Origin: Trichinella spiralis
Taxonomy: Eukaryota; Nematoda; Enoplea; Trichinellida; Trichinellidae
NCBI GenBank assembly: GCA_000181795.3
Contig: CM012954.1
Span: 4,764,506-4,828,505 of the forward strand
Direction of reading: 5' to 3'
DNA: 64,000 nt
Shown: one piece after another, positions 24,458 through 36,607 of the stretch
Layout: every line of letters starts with the position of its first letter
Position numbering within the stretch: the first letter of the stretch is position 1
The notes under the pieces: model-generated
The model's database searches: none
The model's input: only the letters and a program-made list of their open reading frames with translations
What the model was told of the DNA's origin: nothing
Program-made: the position numbers and the translations under genes

Positions 24458-25376
24458 TTAATCTTTCTGTTCAACTTGTTTGGGTAATGCATCAACTGTG
24501 TGCCTGTCGGTAATTATGTGCGCCATCATATCCCACATATATCTGTTGTAAAGTATCGTTATTATCAAGGCTGTATCGATGCCAATGACAACACCAGTCA
24601 TTCGGCGCATCCAGAAGCCGAATGCAGCCATAACGGTGCATGTTCTGTCGATGTACAGCTGCTTTTTATTGTACCGGAGGCGATAGCATCTATCAATTAT
24701 TTCTTCTTGCGATTTGTTTTTACCATGTGCAATCTGCATCATCGGAGCCATGCACAAGCCTTCATAAACATGTTAGTTCAAATTGAATGAATACTGCTCA
24801 CAGCAAGCACATCGATTTACGGTAAATTTAAATCAATCCAGCTTCAACATTTAGAAAACATTTTTTGAGAAAGTTTTCAAAAAATTAAAATTTTGCTTAA
24901 CTTTGCCTTATATTTAAAATTTTAACAATTGAATTAGACAAAATTTTGCCAGCGTCAAACAAAATAAAATTATTACTATGAAAAAATACAACAAACCTTT
25001 AGCAATTTTAAAAGTTATAAAATAAGCGCAATACCGAAATTTTGGATTTTTTTCTCTAAAAATGCCGTTGACGTTAAATTAAATTTGCAAATATTATAGT
25101 GGAATTGAAAAAAAACAAGTAAAAAAATACCGCATTATTACCTAGGAGCATTCCAGAAAGGCCGAATTTTGTTGGCGCCTTTTTGATTTTGACTTTTCGA
25201 ACAAAATTCACTGACGGTGCTACGATCACACTTCCAACAAATGTACCCAACTCGGCCATTTTGTAACCAATGTGTATGCCAAGTTCGATTCTTGGATACG
25301 GTATATCCGACATTCGAGATTCAGGAAAATTAGTGAATGGAAACTGAGTAAAATTTAGAAGCCAACTCGTTCCCAT
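24458..25376 (-). CDS. Small membrane protein, possibly DUF1757-like, two exons
   Basis: Exons 25376-25142 and 24759-24458 (minus), joined in phase 1 across a 382-bp intron; 178 residues. The first exon has SDIPYPRIELGIHIGYKMAE and a hydrophobic Gly/Val-rich segment. The second has GGLCMAPMM, then DRCYRLRYNKKQLYIDR, then a hydrophobic segment (VVIGIDTALIITILY). The DRCYRLRYN..Q...DR motif reminds me of the uncharacterised DUF1757 family, but that is from memory and unverified. Function unknown; two to four membrane passes are likely. An alternative start is the Met 21 residues in (before SDIPYP). It lies 137 bp downstream of the BMS1 stop on the same strand, so the two could share a transcript or be closely spaced. 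Confidence 0.75.
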
Positions 25377-25500
25377 TTGTTGCCTGCAAACTCTTTCACA
25401 AAATGAACATAAAAATATTCACCATAATTCATGTAAAAAATATGTGCAACAACAAATGAATGTACAGCTGTTGAAAATAAATGAAATTTATTAAGAACTT

Positions 25501-25506
25501 TTTATT
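25501..25506 (-). terminator. Poly(A) signal of BMS1
   Basis: AATAAA on the minus strand, 7 bp past the BMS1 stop codon. Very close to the stop, so a short 3' UTR is implied. Confidence 0.5.
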
Positions 25507-25512
25507 GGTTAA

Positions 25513-28500
25513 TTAGCTCGAAGTGGTCTGCTTTGGTTGAAGTTGGGCTCGCTTTTTGCAAAATCGCTTCTTAGCACCACGTTCTCGTCTCAAACGACGT
25601 TGTTCCATTTGCATAATCATTTTACGATGCGCTTTCACTCTTTCATTCATTGCCAACTGATCTTTGCGTCTTTTTTCCTCTTGCAACGTTTTCAACATGC
25701 TCATCAATTCCGCCGCCTTAATTAATAATAATATTAATGATTTCGACAAATTCTGTCATGTAATTTCTGTGGAAAAAATTAATTTGTCATTTATTGCTTA
25801 CTTTGCTTTCACGAGGTTCCATGACGACGGCTACGTGTTTATAAATGATTCTATCCATTGATGAATTGTTTTCACTTTTAGCACGCTTTTCTTTCGGCTT
25901 AAATGCATATGGAAGTTCTTGTTGCAACTGCTTCGGAATAACCAAACGAGTTTTCAAATGTGGATTTCGTTTTATAGGCTAAAAAATGAAAACAATAATC
26001 TCCATTTCATTGCAATAATCCACAACAGCTCTTACTTTGTACAAGGAGTCGACATTCGTCGGCACATCAATGCCACGTTCGAATCTCAACTGACCAACAG
26101 TACGCATACCAGTCCATTTGCGTTTTTCTTCGCCAGGCAGAAGCAGATTAGTGATTGGAGCGTAAAAATTTGGAATCTCAACTGGATACCAAGCTCTAGT
26201 GAAAACAATATCTAAAATCGAAACAAAAGAATAATTAATAAAAAAAAACATTTTTTTGAAAAAGAAAAACATTTCATCCCCATGCCTTTGAGCAGAATTT
26301 TATCTTCGAATGTAGCTCTGAAAGAACCCGGCTGCTTGTTGATCGATTTTTTAATCTGACCACGCAAACCGCTGACCGTTCGCAAAATAGCCCCTTCGAA
26401 TTTTGCCACTTCCAAAGCACTGTTAAACATACCCTGAATGGAAGTTGAAAATTAAATCAAAATACTACTCAGTCAAACTGTGAAATTTCACCTGAATAAA
26501 CGCGGTCTTTTTGTACACTTTAAAAGGTGTTCCAACAAGTTTCAACTTTTTCACGATCAACAACGACTTATCCAAATTTAAAACAACTCCAGTGGCGGCA
26601 ATGCGAAACTGTTTCTGAAATATCAAAAGACAAAATAAAACGCCATGTGTAAATTATACATTTAAATGGAATTTTCATCTTGTTGAACTTGCTAGACAAT
26701 AAATAAATAATACTTACAGTAACTTCGGCAACACTTTGCACAGCCACGAATCCCGTATTTTGCGGCGTAATCGGTCCTGGAAAACACAAACACAAAACAT
26801 CTTACTTTGAACTTTCATTTTTGAAAATATGATCCATATATTACCCCAAAAAGCAGCCATGCAATGCATATACTGAGGTGTATATTTCAGCATGCGATTG
26901 CGTCCGTTGTGGTCCTGTACAGTATATATTGCCATTGTTTGAAATCGCCTCCAGCCAAGAGATATGATCAACGGATCTCGAGTTTTCAGTATTCGATCAT
27001 GCCAACGATGCTTTTTTATTCTAACCTTAGAATCAAAAAACAACAGTAAGAAAAGAGAAACTTATTGAACTACAAAAGATGTTTTCGTTTCACTGATGTT
27101 GTTGTTGTCGTTCAAAAATATCCGTTCGCACTTACTTGTACACATCCTATAGAAGTTTCAGCTGCTAATAAACCGCCGATGACATACGGATAGCTTGGAT
27201 CGAAATTCTCGACAAGCTCGCATGGTATACTTTGAATTTGCATTCGCACATACATGCCAGGTCTGAAGCCTTCGTAAAGCACTCGTTCATCGTCATCCAT
27301 GTTAGCGAATTCATTTCTGTTCAGCTCGCTCTGTTGGTTCACTTGTTCAGTCATAGCACGATGAAACTTTCTCGTTTCATCAAATTCAGCGTCAAACATA
27401 TGCTTCAATTTCCTTTTCTTTTCCATTCGAATTTCTGCTTTCTGTTTTTCAACATCCTCATCCTTCTTTTCTGTAAATTTTCACCATTAATAAAATATGG
27501 AAAAAATACACAGAAAAAAAAATATCATAACTAAATTAACACAAACCTTGCATGCTGGTATTTTTCTCTTCTTTGGCGTCAACTTCATCCTCCTCTTCTT
27601 TAGCTTCTAAATCTTCGAAATCGTCGTACAAATTTTCTTCATCTGACACAAAAAGTGAAAATGAATTAGAAAACATTTTTGTACAACAATTTATCATTCG
27701 CATACCGTCATCGCTGACCATTTTCAAAAGCTGATTCGCGTCTTCTTCAGAACTCCATTTGCCAGTAACAAAGCAATCTTTTATTAAATGTAATTTCTGA
27801 AATAAAAATTCATAAACTGTAAAATATACTTTCTAATGTGCATTGATTTGCATAAAAAACATTTATAACAGTGGTTTTGAAATTTATAAAGAGTGATTTA
27901 ATTAATTGAAAAAAATTATATGCTAATTTTATTGTAAATTTACTTATAATATTAAATAGCGTACATCTGGAGTCCAGTTTTCGATCCGGTAGCTGCTGTC
28001 AGCACTTCTGTTGGCAGGAGAATAAAAACTGCTTTCTTCTTGGTGTGCCACAGAGGTTTGGCAAAAATTGCTTCCCGTTTTTGGAACGTTAAATATACCA
28101 CCAATCGTTTCTTTATCCTCCTCTTCTTCTGCTTTTTCTTTGCCCATTAAATCAACTTCTAAATATTCGAAAGAAATTATACAACAAAATCAAAAAAAAA
28201 ACAAGAAAATTTACCAAGAGGATAAACAAGACGAGACCAAATAATTCTGCCGCTGCTTTTCACGTTAAACATATTCTTTACCCGCGTTAACCATTCTTCA
28301 TTTTCATTGCTCACTTTTGGAAAATTCTTCCAAATAAAAAATAGTCAATGATTTTGAACACATTTGCATATATCACAATTATTATTACTGTATCAGGGGA
28401 TTCGTTGTGAACGTCAGAGTCGTCATCTTCCATTGATGTAGCTTCATCAGATTCGTCATCGTCAGTCTAGATTTCCATTTGCATTTAGTACGTCTATATT

Positions 28501-30562
28501 AAAATGAACAAAAAGAAACCATACCGATGACCCTTCAGTGTCGTCGTCGTCGTCGTCATCAATTTGTCTAAATAAAAAAGAGATCATCATCAAATTCAAC
28601 ACTACAACTACTAAAACACTGAAACTTTTAAAAACTGAATTCATTTTCGAAGCATCTATTACATTTTAAAATAAAACAATCAATAAAAAATTATAATAAT
28701 TCATACTCGTCTTCTGACACATCATCGCATGTAAGTGGTCTTGAATTACTGAAAATTGCAACCTCACTTTGGGCCATCTTCACGTCCACTGGTGTGTTGA
28801 CATTGACTATTTCGGTCATGTACTGCTGATTTTCCTAAATTTGTTGCATAAATTTTCCAAATAAATATCGAAAAGAAATAATCTTGCCTGATTTTTACGG
28901 TTAACCGAATTGGGCACATCAATGTAAACAGCATCCTTATCATACAGTATACCACCAACGCCACAAAACGGAGCATAGATAAGTCTTTCGCGTTCGTTCA
29001 ACGAACGGCGTTTTTGCTTTTCTGGAAGTGGGCAAGGATCGGGTAAATAAGATATATCTTTTACATTGAAGTCGCCACAACCTGAAACAATAAGACAAGA
29101 ACAAATTTACACAGAATCAACCAAGAAAAAAAAATGAAAGATAAAATGTTCCAACATTACGATAGAGAAAAAAAATAACAATAAACGCTTTAATTTTGAA
29201 TTATAAATTTTACACTTTAGACAAATCTGCAATCAAAGAAAACACGTTCAACAGAAGATTTGCGTAATTTGTTGAAGAAATATATTTACCGAATATGTGA
29301 ACGTTGGCATTTTGGGTAAATGGACAGCCACGAACATAACCATAAAAACAGACATCTCGATCGCACTTTTTATTCTGTTCCAATATATTTTCATTCGTTA
29401 TATCTTCAACTCTAATTAAAGATTAAATAATTATAAAACAAAAAAAACACAGTAACCGATAAAATCAACCACATATAGCATAAGCTGTTTTTTAGCAACT
29501 GATAAAAATTCAACTCACCTATCAATTAACAAATATGGATGAGTTGATCTCCAAAGAGGAGGATGAAATTTCATGACAGAGATGAAGCGTGCTAAATTCT
29601 TTATTTCAGTTTTTAAATATTTTTCGCCGATCAGTCCACTCAAGTAAAACAGTTTCGCGCCCTGGAAAATTATCATTATACAAAGTGATAAAGCGTGTCA
29701 ATGAGGAACAGAAAAAAAAACCTGATAAATTTCTGTCCAAAAACGATGTTTCAATTTCTTCTTAGTTTGACGAAGCTGCTTGGCATTTTTGATGTAATCC
29801 AAGTGCGTCAGTACTCCCATTATACGTGGCATACCATGCACTTGACAAATGTGCAAAAATTCAAACGTCTCCATTTCAAACCCAAAACTGGCGTCGACCA
29901 ATAATAGAACCTAAAATCATCATTGTATTAATTGTTTGGATAAAGAAATTGATGCAAAAAATTTTCTTTTACCAAATCAGCTATTTTTGCCACGTCGATC
30001 ATACAATTTATATCATTGTTGCATTCTATCAAAGTAATGCGCCGTTTTTTACCTAAAAGATAAACGTTAAGAAGCATTAATTGGAGATAAACAACAACAA
30101 AAAAAAATACCTGCAACAACAGTAATGGGCCCTTTGATATCGTTTACTGTTTGCTTAGTGTAATTTTTAACCAAACATTGAATAAGCAAACTTTTCCCAA
30201 CTTTTGGTGGCCCAACAACCGCGACTACAAAAGGTGGTGGTTCCAAGGGTGTTCTGTCGACAGTTGGTAAATGGGTCTTTTTCTCGACAATTTCTGCAGC
30301 TCTAAATTTAAATTAAGCATTACAAATGCATCCATTTTCAAGGTGTGCCCTTATTATTGTTATTGTGCACATTCGAGTTGCCAACTCTTGCTCACCGTCT
30401 AATCGCTTTAGCAGCTCGGTTAGCAGATTGAAAAGTAAACGCTTTGGCATTTTTTCCTTTTGCATTTTCCTGGTCGGCATCCAACTTTTTCTTCTTCTTT
30501 TTCTCCGCTTTTCGGCCGCTATGTGGAGCTCTGTGAACTTTTTGCGTTATATCATCTGCCAT
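25513..30562 (-). CDS. BMS1: Ribosome biogenesis GTPase BMS1, 22 exons
   Basis: Exons (minus): 30562-30396, 30301-30111, 30052-29973, 29910-29722, 29661-29519, 29411-29290, 29081-28888, 28834-28707, 28567-28525, 28466-28389, 28326-28215, 28158-27965, 27796-27706, 27642-27547, 27470-27136, 27025-26845, 26776-26718, 26614-26492, 26433-26286, 26211-26036, 25978-25802, 25719-25513; 1077 residues (human 1282). BMS1 is a nucleolar GTPase of the SSU processome that delivers RCL1 for 40S maturation. Seen: basic N-terminus ([16 protein letters not shown]), P-loop GPPKVGKS at 86-93, [29 protein letters not shown], an acidic Asp/Glu-rich middle, RDCFVTGKW-like motif (KDCFVTGKW), [25 protein letters not shown], and [17 protein letters not shown]. 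Two introns have GC donors (after 28888 and 26286), needed to keep frame and homology. The acceptor of exon 11 is the weakest. Confidence 0.95.
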
Positions 30563-31345
30563 TTGACGAATGAAATTCTGTGAAACACTCGATATTTAAT
30601 ACGTAAAGTTTTGTTATTCAAAATAATTCAAAATTATATGAAATTGAAAAAAAATTGCTAGAAACAAACAACTATAAAAAAACAAAATTGATAAGGTGTA
30701 TGGTAGTATAGTAAAATGCAGGTATGTCATTGTTACATCAAATTTTTTATTAATCAAATAAATATGAAAAATTATTTTTCAATTTTGTATATAATTTAGA
30801 AAACAAATTAAATTGATAATTTGTTATTGTAAAGCCATTTTACATGAATTTTAAAGTTGGAAAAGCTATTGAACAAACGCTATTTGTTAAGCGAACGAAA
30901 TGCAATATTTCTGATTGATCAATTCTGATTTCTTATAATGCTTATTCTGCATTTTTCTACTTTTATTAATCTGCTTAATTACATTTCTTTTTCTTTAAAA
31001 TGATGCTGCTTTTTGAGTTCCTTGTAATAATACGTATTTGTTAAATTTCACCCACTCTTATAATGTTTCATATCACGTTAGTTATTTCTTTTTACTTTTA
31101 AAGGACTATTAGCTAACTAGAGAGCAGGAAATCATAACCGTAACAAACTCGTTGTTTCTTCATACGCATTATACAGTTTATCACTGTAAACTGTTGAAAA
31201 AGTTGAAAATCCCTTACAATTTAAAGTAATTTAAATAAAAGTAAAACAATGTGGTTTAAAGCAATTTTTGAAAACAAACAATTAGAAAAGATTTATTAAA
31301 GAATTTGACGTAGGAACGAGATATTTGTCAGTTGTTTTTGCCAAG
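30563..31345. promoter_or_regulatory. Divergent intergenic region upstream of BMS1
   Basis: AT-rich sequence between the BMS1 start (minus) and the small ORF at 31346 (plus). It should hold the BMS1 promoter. No specific element can be named. Confidence 0.4.
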
Positions 31346-31534
31346 ATGCTCTCCTTTTTCGTGCTCTTGCGAAAATTGCATTCCGTTTATAAATTATGGA
31401 AACTACCGGAAACCAGAACAGTCGAGCAGAAGCCAAAATATTTATTGTATCGAACTCCAGATGCCAAAAAATACCGAACATTCGATTCACGTTTTCCCCA
31501 ACGCAGCTGCAGATGGTACGATGGACAGATTTAA
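31346..31534 (+). CDS. Small basic ORF, possible mitochondrial protein
   Basis: 62 codons from an ATG in fair context (CCAAGATGC). The product has a hydrophobic start (MLSFFVLLRKLHSVYKLWKL) that could be a mitochondrial presequence, then a basic Tyr/Arg-rich tail (KYLLYRTPDAKKYR, RSCRWYDGQ). Codon composition looks coding. I do not recognise the family; a small subunit of a respiratory complex or the mitoribosome is a guess from size and charge only. It lies head to head with BMS1. A poly(A) signal AATAAA near 31717-31725 would suit it. Confidence 0.4.
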   Translation: MLSFFVLLRKLHSVYKLWKLPETRTVEQKPKYLLYRTPDAKKYRTFDSRFPQRSCRWYDGQI

Positions 31535-33421
31535 ATATTAATAAACAACTCATTCTGTACCATTTACCAGTTCACTATCACTGCACTATATTTCCAATTA
31601 CTTCTGTTATACTCTCAATTGAAAATTGATGTTTTTATTTAAATTCTTATTTCCTGCATTGCATGATTTACATGCGTTTCGATGGTTTTGATCTCAATTT
31701 CATACTTGTTTGTGTTAAATAAAATGTATATTTATAAAATTGAATTGAAAATTGGTAGGAATAATATTGTTGTCAAATAAATGAAAAAACCAAGATTTTC
31801 AAGTACAATAATAATTTGCGCCATTGGAATGATGCTACGAACAGTTTGAATTTCAGGATAATTCATTTATTTCATATTTAATTAAAAAATATTATTCTGA
31901 AAAAATTAATATATCAAAAATATTTTAATTTATGCATTACTGCGCTGTAATTTTTCTTTTGTAATTTATGTGCATACTGTCAATGAAAAAAAAATTTTCT
32001 TAAACTAACATTACGAGAAATAGATATAACAATAAAATATTTTTTTATGAAATTAATTTTTAATTTATACTTTAAAAATTAAATAAATGAATTTTTTTGA
32101 ATATTATTAATATGAAAATAAAAGAAAGAAAAGATAAAAATAGTTTTTTCTTTGTTTATTTAAAAAAACATTATTACAGTAATGGAATAAAACAAAACTG
32201 TAGTAATAATTTAAAAAAATAAATAAATAAACAATTAATAATTCATAATTAATAATAGATGGCGTATTAATGAATGGTAGTAGTAATGTAAAAACTGGCC
32301 AGTAGTGAAATTCTAGTTTGTAAGTAAGTTTGTGTACTGTTGGCGTTGTTGACACGGAGACGAGAAATTAGCAAACGACAAGGCAGACTTTGTTGTGCAG
32401 CACGCGTGACTTTTACAATTGTCGTTGTCGTTGTCGGCGTGCAGGCACCTGTTGGCGGTGGTCTGTAGTGAAGAATCAAGTGGAGGAGGAGGTGGAGGTG
32501 GCTGGCTGGCTTGTGTAAATCCAGCGTTTGATTAAAAGCAGTCGTCGACTGGATTGTTTGAAAATTATAAAGCTTCGACATTTATTAGCTGTTAGTATAA
32601 GGAAAAGGTTGATTGTCAGTTTCACGTTCGTTTGTTTAAGTCCCATATCATCATCATCATCATCATCATTACCATTAGCATTAGCATCGCTACCATTAAC
32701 TAATATTACACCTAACTACCACAGTCGCTACTGCTAGCTAGCTTGCTAGCTAACTAACTAACCGACCGACCGACCAATCAGCAATGCAGCAGGCTAGCGA
32801 CCACATGAAACCGGCCACTGCTTTTCGACCTCTTGTAACAACTACAACCGATACGGATTGTTCAACATTAATTGAACCAGAAGCCGACGAACCACCGTCT
32901 ACAAAATCACCACGTCTTCATGAAATTCTAAGTAAATATTAAGGAAAAAATTTGCATTTTTTCCATTTTTTTTCAATATTATTCATTCTTTTTTTTTAAA
33001 AATTAATTGTGATATTTTATTATTGTACGGTGGAATTTGTTGTTGTCAAAGTTTTACCCTTTGTATTCTTTGATCAGTTAGTTGAAATTGCGTCAGCTTT
33101 GCGGTCGATCGGTCAATAATGGAATAATAATAATAATACACACACGAGCGCGCGTGCGTGCGTTCACTTACTTAGACCAAAAGCAGAGAGGCGAACGTGA
33201 GCCGCCTGGCGCGCCACGCCTTTTATCAACTTCAACCGTTTGGCCGTTTTATATTCGGCTTCTGACTTGTGTGTGTTCTCCATTGTTACTTTACATCCAT
33301 TTGCTTCATTCATACGTTGACAAGCTTATTTCGATTTTTGTAAACTTGCAATTTAAAAAATTTAAATTTTAAAACAACAACTGATCCATATTATAATTAT
33401 CTGTTGTCTATTCTGTTGGCG
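31535..33421. other. AT-rich region with promoter-like GC-richer block
   Basis: No firm gene. The part from 32300 to 32930 is GC-richer and carries a (CAT)n run at 32648-32670 and tetranucleotide runs (CTAG/CTAA/CCGA) at 32735-32776. An ORF of 48 codons starts at 32784 (MQQASDHMKPATAF) and ends in TAA at 32930. A one-base shift near 32880 would let it run on to a GTAAAT donor after 32930 in phase 1, like the PKA first exons. This may be a sixth first exon with an assembly indel, or a 5' UTR ORF. Confidence 0.3.
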
Positions 33422-33470
33422 ATGGGCAACACGGGCGGCACAAACAAAAAGATTGACTCTTGTGAAGGAG
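33422..33470 (+). CDS. kin-1: PKA catalytic subunit, alternative first exon 1 (MGN type)
   Basis: 16 codons plus one base (MGNTGGTNKKIDSCEG), ending at AG|GTAATG. The N-terminus has the MGN start of the classical PKA C-alpha1 isoform, in which Gly2 is myristoylated, and is one residue longer than human (MGNAAAAKKGSEQES). Its phase 1 end fits the shared exon at 51489, giving V at the junction and then KEFLEKAKEEF, as in vertebrates. This is the likely canonical isoform (353 residues in total). The intron to the shared exon would be 18 kb, far longer than others in this window, but contains the other first exons. Confidence 0.85.
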
Positions 33471-33532
33471 GTAATGGAATTATTTATATTATAATATGAA
33501 ATTTTCATAACGACAACATTAAATCAAATAAA

Positions 33533-35168
33533 TACAAAATAACTTCATTACGGTTGTCGGTGTTGTTGTTGTTGTTGTCTGATTCGTACACAATTCTGTA
33601 CAATATTCATTTAATGTACATCAAGTTTTACCTTTTTGTTACTGTAATATATTTGCCCAATATTCGACAATGGAATGTTATTGTTCAAAATTTATTCATT
33701 CTTATTCTTATTTCAATTTAAATAGTTTACTGTTCGATTATTCAAATTGATACTGAGAATGTTTTATTCGTTATAGTTTTGAAAATAGGCGCAAAAATCG
33801 ATCATCTCTGTCTTATATAGCTGAAATTGATTTGTTTCACTTTGGCAAATGTGTACCAAAATGTGACCAGCAATAATTAGTAAGCGATGCAATGAAATGT
33901 GAATAAATTTTCTACTAAATTAAAGTCCACACTGTTCGCGTGTAAACTTCTGTGCACGGTTTGTTATTTTTATCCCACACAAAGCAGAGCAGCAACATTT
34001 GTAAAGTTTGTAAAACCAACTATCCAATTATCAATTTAACGAACTGGAAACTCAAATTACTGCTAGTTATCACCTCATCTATGAATTGAATCCATTTTAA
34101 TAATGAAAAATCTCCCCTATTTCGAGCAACTGGAATTCTATTTCACTAAAAACAATCCTATTTATATACATATATTTTTTTTTCAATTTATAAAGTCTTG
34201 TTTAAATTTTATCTCTTTTTTTATTTGATTTTCATTTTCTCATCTCTTTGATGCATATTGACTAGCACACAGTATGCACATTTAGTGTACAAATAAAAAT
34301 GACCAATTTTTTCAATGAACAACAATTGGTTTTTTGTTTGATATACTGTAAAACAGCGAATGTTATTGTCCTGAAAATGCGCGTGGGTGGTACAGTGTTT
34401 TGTAGAGTTTATGTTCTTGGTTTTTTTTTATTTGACTAAAATGAAATGATTGTAAAAATATAAAGAATAAATCAGTTGAACTTGATTAACGTGTAGGTGA
34501 ATAGAATCAATAAAAGCTCGATTATCTCGATTTTATTGTATGCATTGTATGAAATTTCAGATTTTACTGGACTTGTTATTAATGGATTTGAAAGTATAAG
34601 ACAAACTTTTGCTAAACAATATTTCACATAAAGTAGAAAACAGAAATTGTGTTGATTTTTTTTAAAGTTTTTTTCTTCAATTCTATAATTATTGTTGTTA
34701 CATAATTGGAATGACAAAAATGTTTCAAAAAAAAGTACAATCAATGATTGTGAGAGTAGAAATGGTTAAGTTGTGAAATCAATTCAATTTGGTAATGCTT
34801 GTAATTGATATATTGAAATGAATGTTTTTGAAAGTTTAAATATTAAAAGAATATCCATATAGCAATTTGAAAAGGAAATTTGTTGAAAGAAAAGAAAACA
34901 AACAGAAAAGCTAAGTGATTCGCTTTTGATCCGCTGAACAAATTCACTTCAGAAAAACACACAGTTCCACTGTTGACAGATTCCGTGTGGGTGAGAATTT
35001 CATTCCTTGTGATTGTCGACAAATTTTATCGTGGGAAAATATTTTCAAAAATTTTGATATTCTTCATTCATTTTTTATGTAAATTTATTATGATGATTAT
35101 TTGTTGTTTTCCAAGGCATTTGTTGATCCTTTTGTTTACTTTATAAATATTTGAAATCGTTCAGGCCA
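33533..35168. other. PKA long intron, first part
   Basis: AT-rich intronic sequence with short (GTT)n runs near 33556-33580. No exon recognised between the two MGN-type first exons. Confidence 0.4.
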
Positions 35169-35235
35169 ATGGGTAATGAAATTTTATCGACGCAACCAAT
35201 TCGCATCGGCAAACAGTCTACAAATAAACTGCGAG
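35169..35235 (+). CDS. kin-1: PKA catalytic subunit, alternative first exon 2 (MGN type)
   Basis: 22 codons plus one base: MGNEILSTQPIRIGKQSTNK then LR, ending at G|GTACTT in phase 1. The start ATG is in good context (CCAATGG). It is a second myristoylation-type N-terminus, but longer and basic, unlike the canonical one. Splicing to 51489 would give VKEFLEKAKEEF. Support is the MGN start, the donor and the matching phase; no transcript is available. Confidence 0.7.
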
Positions 35236-35936
35236 GTACTTTTAAGCTAGTTGGTGCAAATGAGAAACATTGAACATTTACACATTGTTCATTTTTTGTT
35301 TCAATAATGTTTCAATTGTCGAATCTTTTTCTTCGCACAATTCAAAAATAATATAATAATTTTATTCACTTATGAAAAAATGTTTTTTTTTAGTCTAGAA
35401 TGCTTTTCATTAATTGTGACAACAATTGTTTTCAATTAACAATCATGAATTACATATAAAATGAGTGCAAATTTCAATTTTGAAAATGTGTATAATTTTT
35501 AAATACACAGTATTCAGTTTTTGTAAATCAAGTTTTCAAGTTTATTATTTTTGTTTAAAAAATTGTCAGATACTCTTGATTATCGATAAATTTTCCAATT
35601 TATACCCCCTGATTTTATACGCTTATTTTATTTTATTTTATTCAATTACCAATGGCAGAAGTGTCATGTATAAGTTTTTGTTCATCTAATGGCAATAGTT
35701 ACTTCATAAAAAGCAACATCATTTGAAATGGAAATTTTTTTTGTCAAACTTAGATGTATGATTGATAAAGAAAAATATATTGGGATTTTTATGAAGTTTT
35801 TTTTTCTTGAAATTTATGCCATCATAAAATCAAGCATTGGAAATTTTTATCAACTCATTTTTGTTCAATATTATTGATTTGAGGTTGAAAACAACCGTTT
35901 TCAGACCACGCGAATTATTCCACAGCGAAAGCAGAC

Positions 35937-35981
35937 ATACAGATAGATAGATAGATAGATAGATGGATAGATGGATAGATG
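35937..35981. repeat. (GATA)n microsatellite
   Basis: Tetranucleotide run of GATA with GATG variants towards the 3' end, in the PKA intron just upstream of the duplicated block. Confidence 0.9.
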
Positions 35982-36547
35982 TATTAGTAGTAAATACTTG
36001 CAAGTATTATCGAGTTGTTTAATTCCAATCAATAATTTTGAAGATTGATGTAGAAGAGGAAATGAAGTCGTTATTCAACGTTGATTCAGATGTTTTTTTT
36101 TTAATTTTTCAAATTCTCTTTTCAAATCAACGTGGATTTGTGCAATTTATGAAAAAAAAGACTAAAATTACTTTCAAGCATGAATTCAATTTCATTTTCG
36201 TTTTAATATTAAACTTAAATCTTTTATTGTTGCGTGATGTAATCGATTGAAATGATTAATTGGTCAATTGTTTCATTTTGCTTTATATTCATGATTGATT
36301 CTTTTCTTTTAAAAAAATAACAATTGCAAAGAGAAATACCATTTCAAATTTGTGCCTCATTTAATTATGGATGCTTTGTAGGACAAAAATAATTAGCAAA
36401 TATTTTGATGATAAATTGGTTTTAAAATAAGAAAAAGGAACGAATAGAAATGAATTGTGGAGTTTTCTTTATCGATTTGTGTTCGAATGAATCAGTGAAT
36501 AATAAAATCAGTTTAACCATTTTAATCGGCGAAATTGATTTCTGCTT

Positions 36548-36607
36548 GGCGTGGGGCAGTGGTCTTTTGCTTTTTGGGCGGTCGGCCGAATTAGCCCTGC
36601 CGACGCC
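36548..36607. other. GC-rich stem-loop element (copy 1)
   Basis: A GC-rich island in very AT-rich DNA. GGCGT (36548-36552) pairs with ACGCC (36603-36607), and GGCAG (36555-36559) with CTGCC (36597-36601). Inside, GGC/GCC and the palindrome TCGGCCGA (36582-36589) allow further stems. It could be a structured non-coding RNA, a 5' UTR element or a promoter island of the PKA gene. I do not recognise a known snRNA, SL RNA or snoRNA. The second copy has one base changed just outside the stem. Confidence 0.4.
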
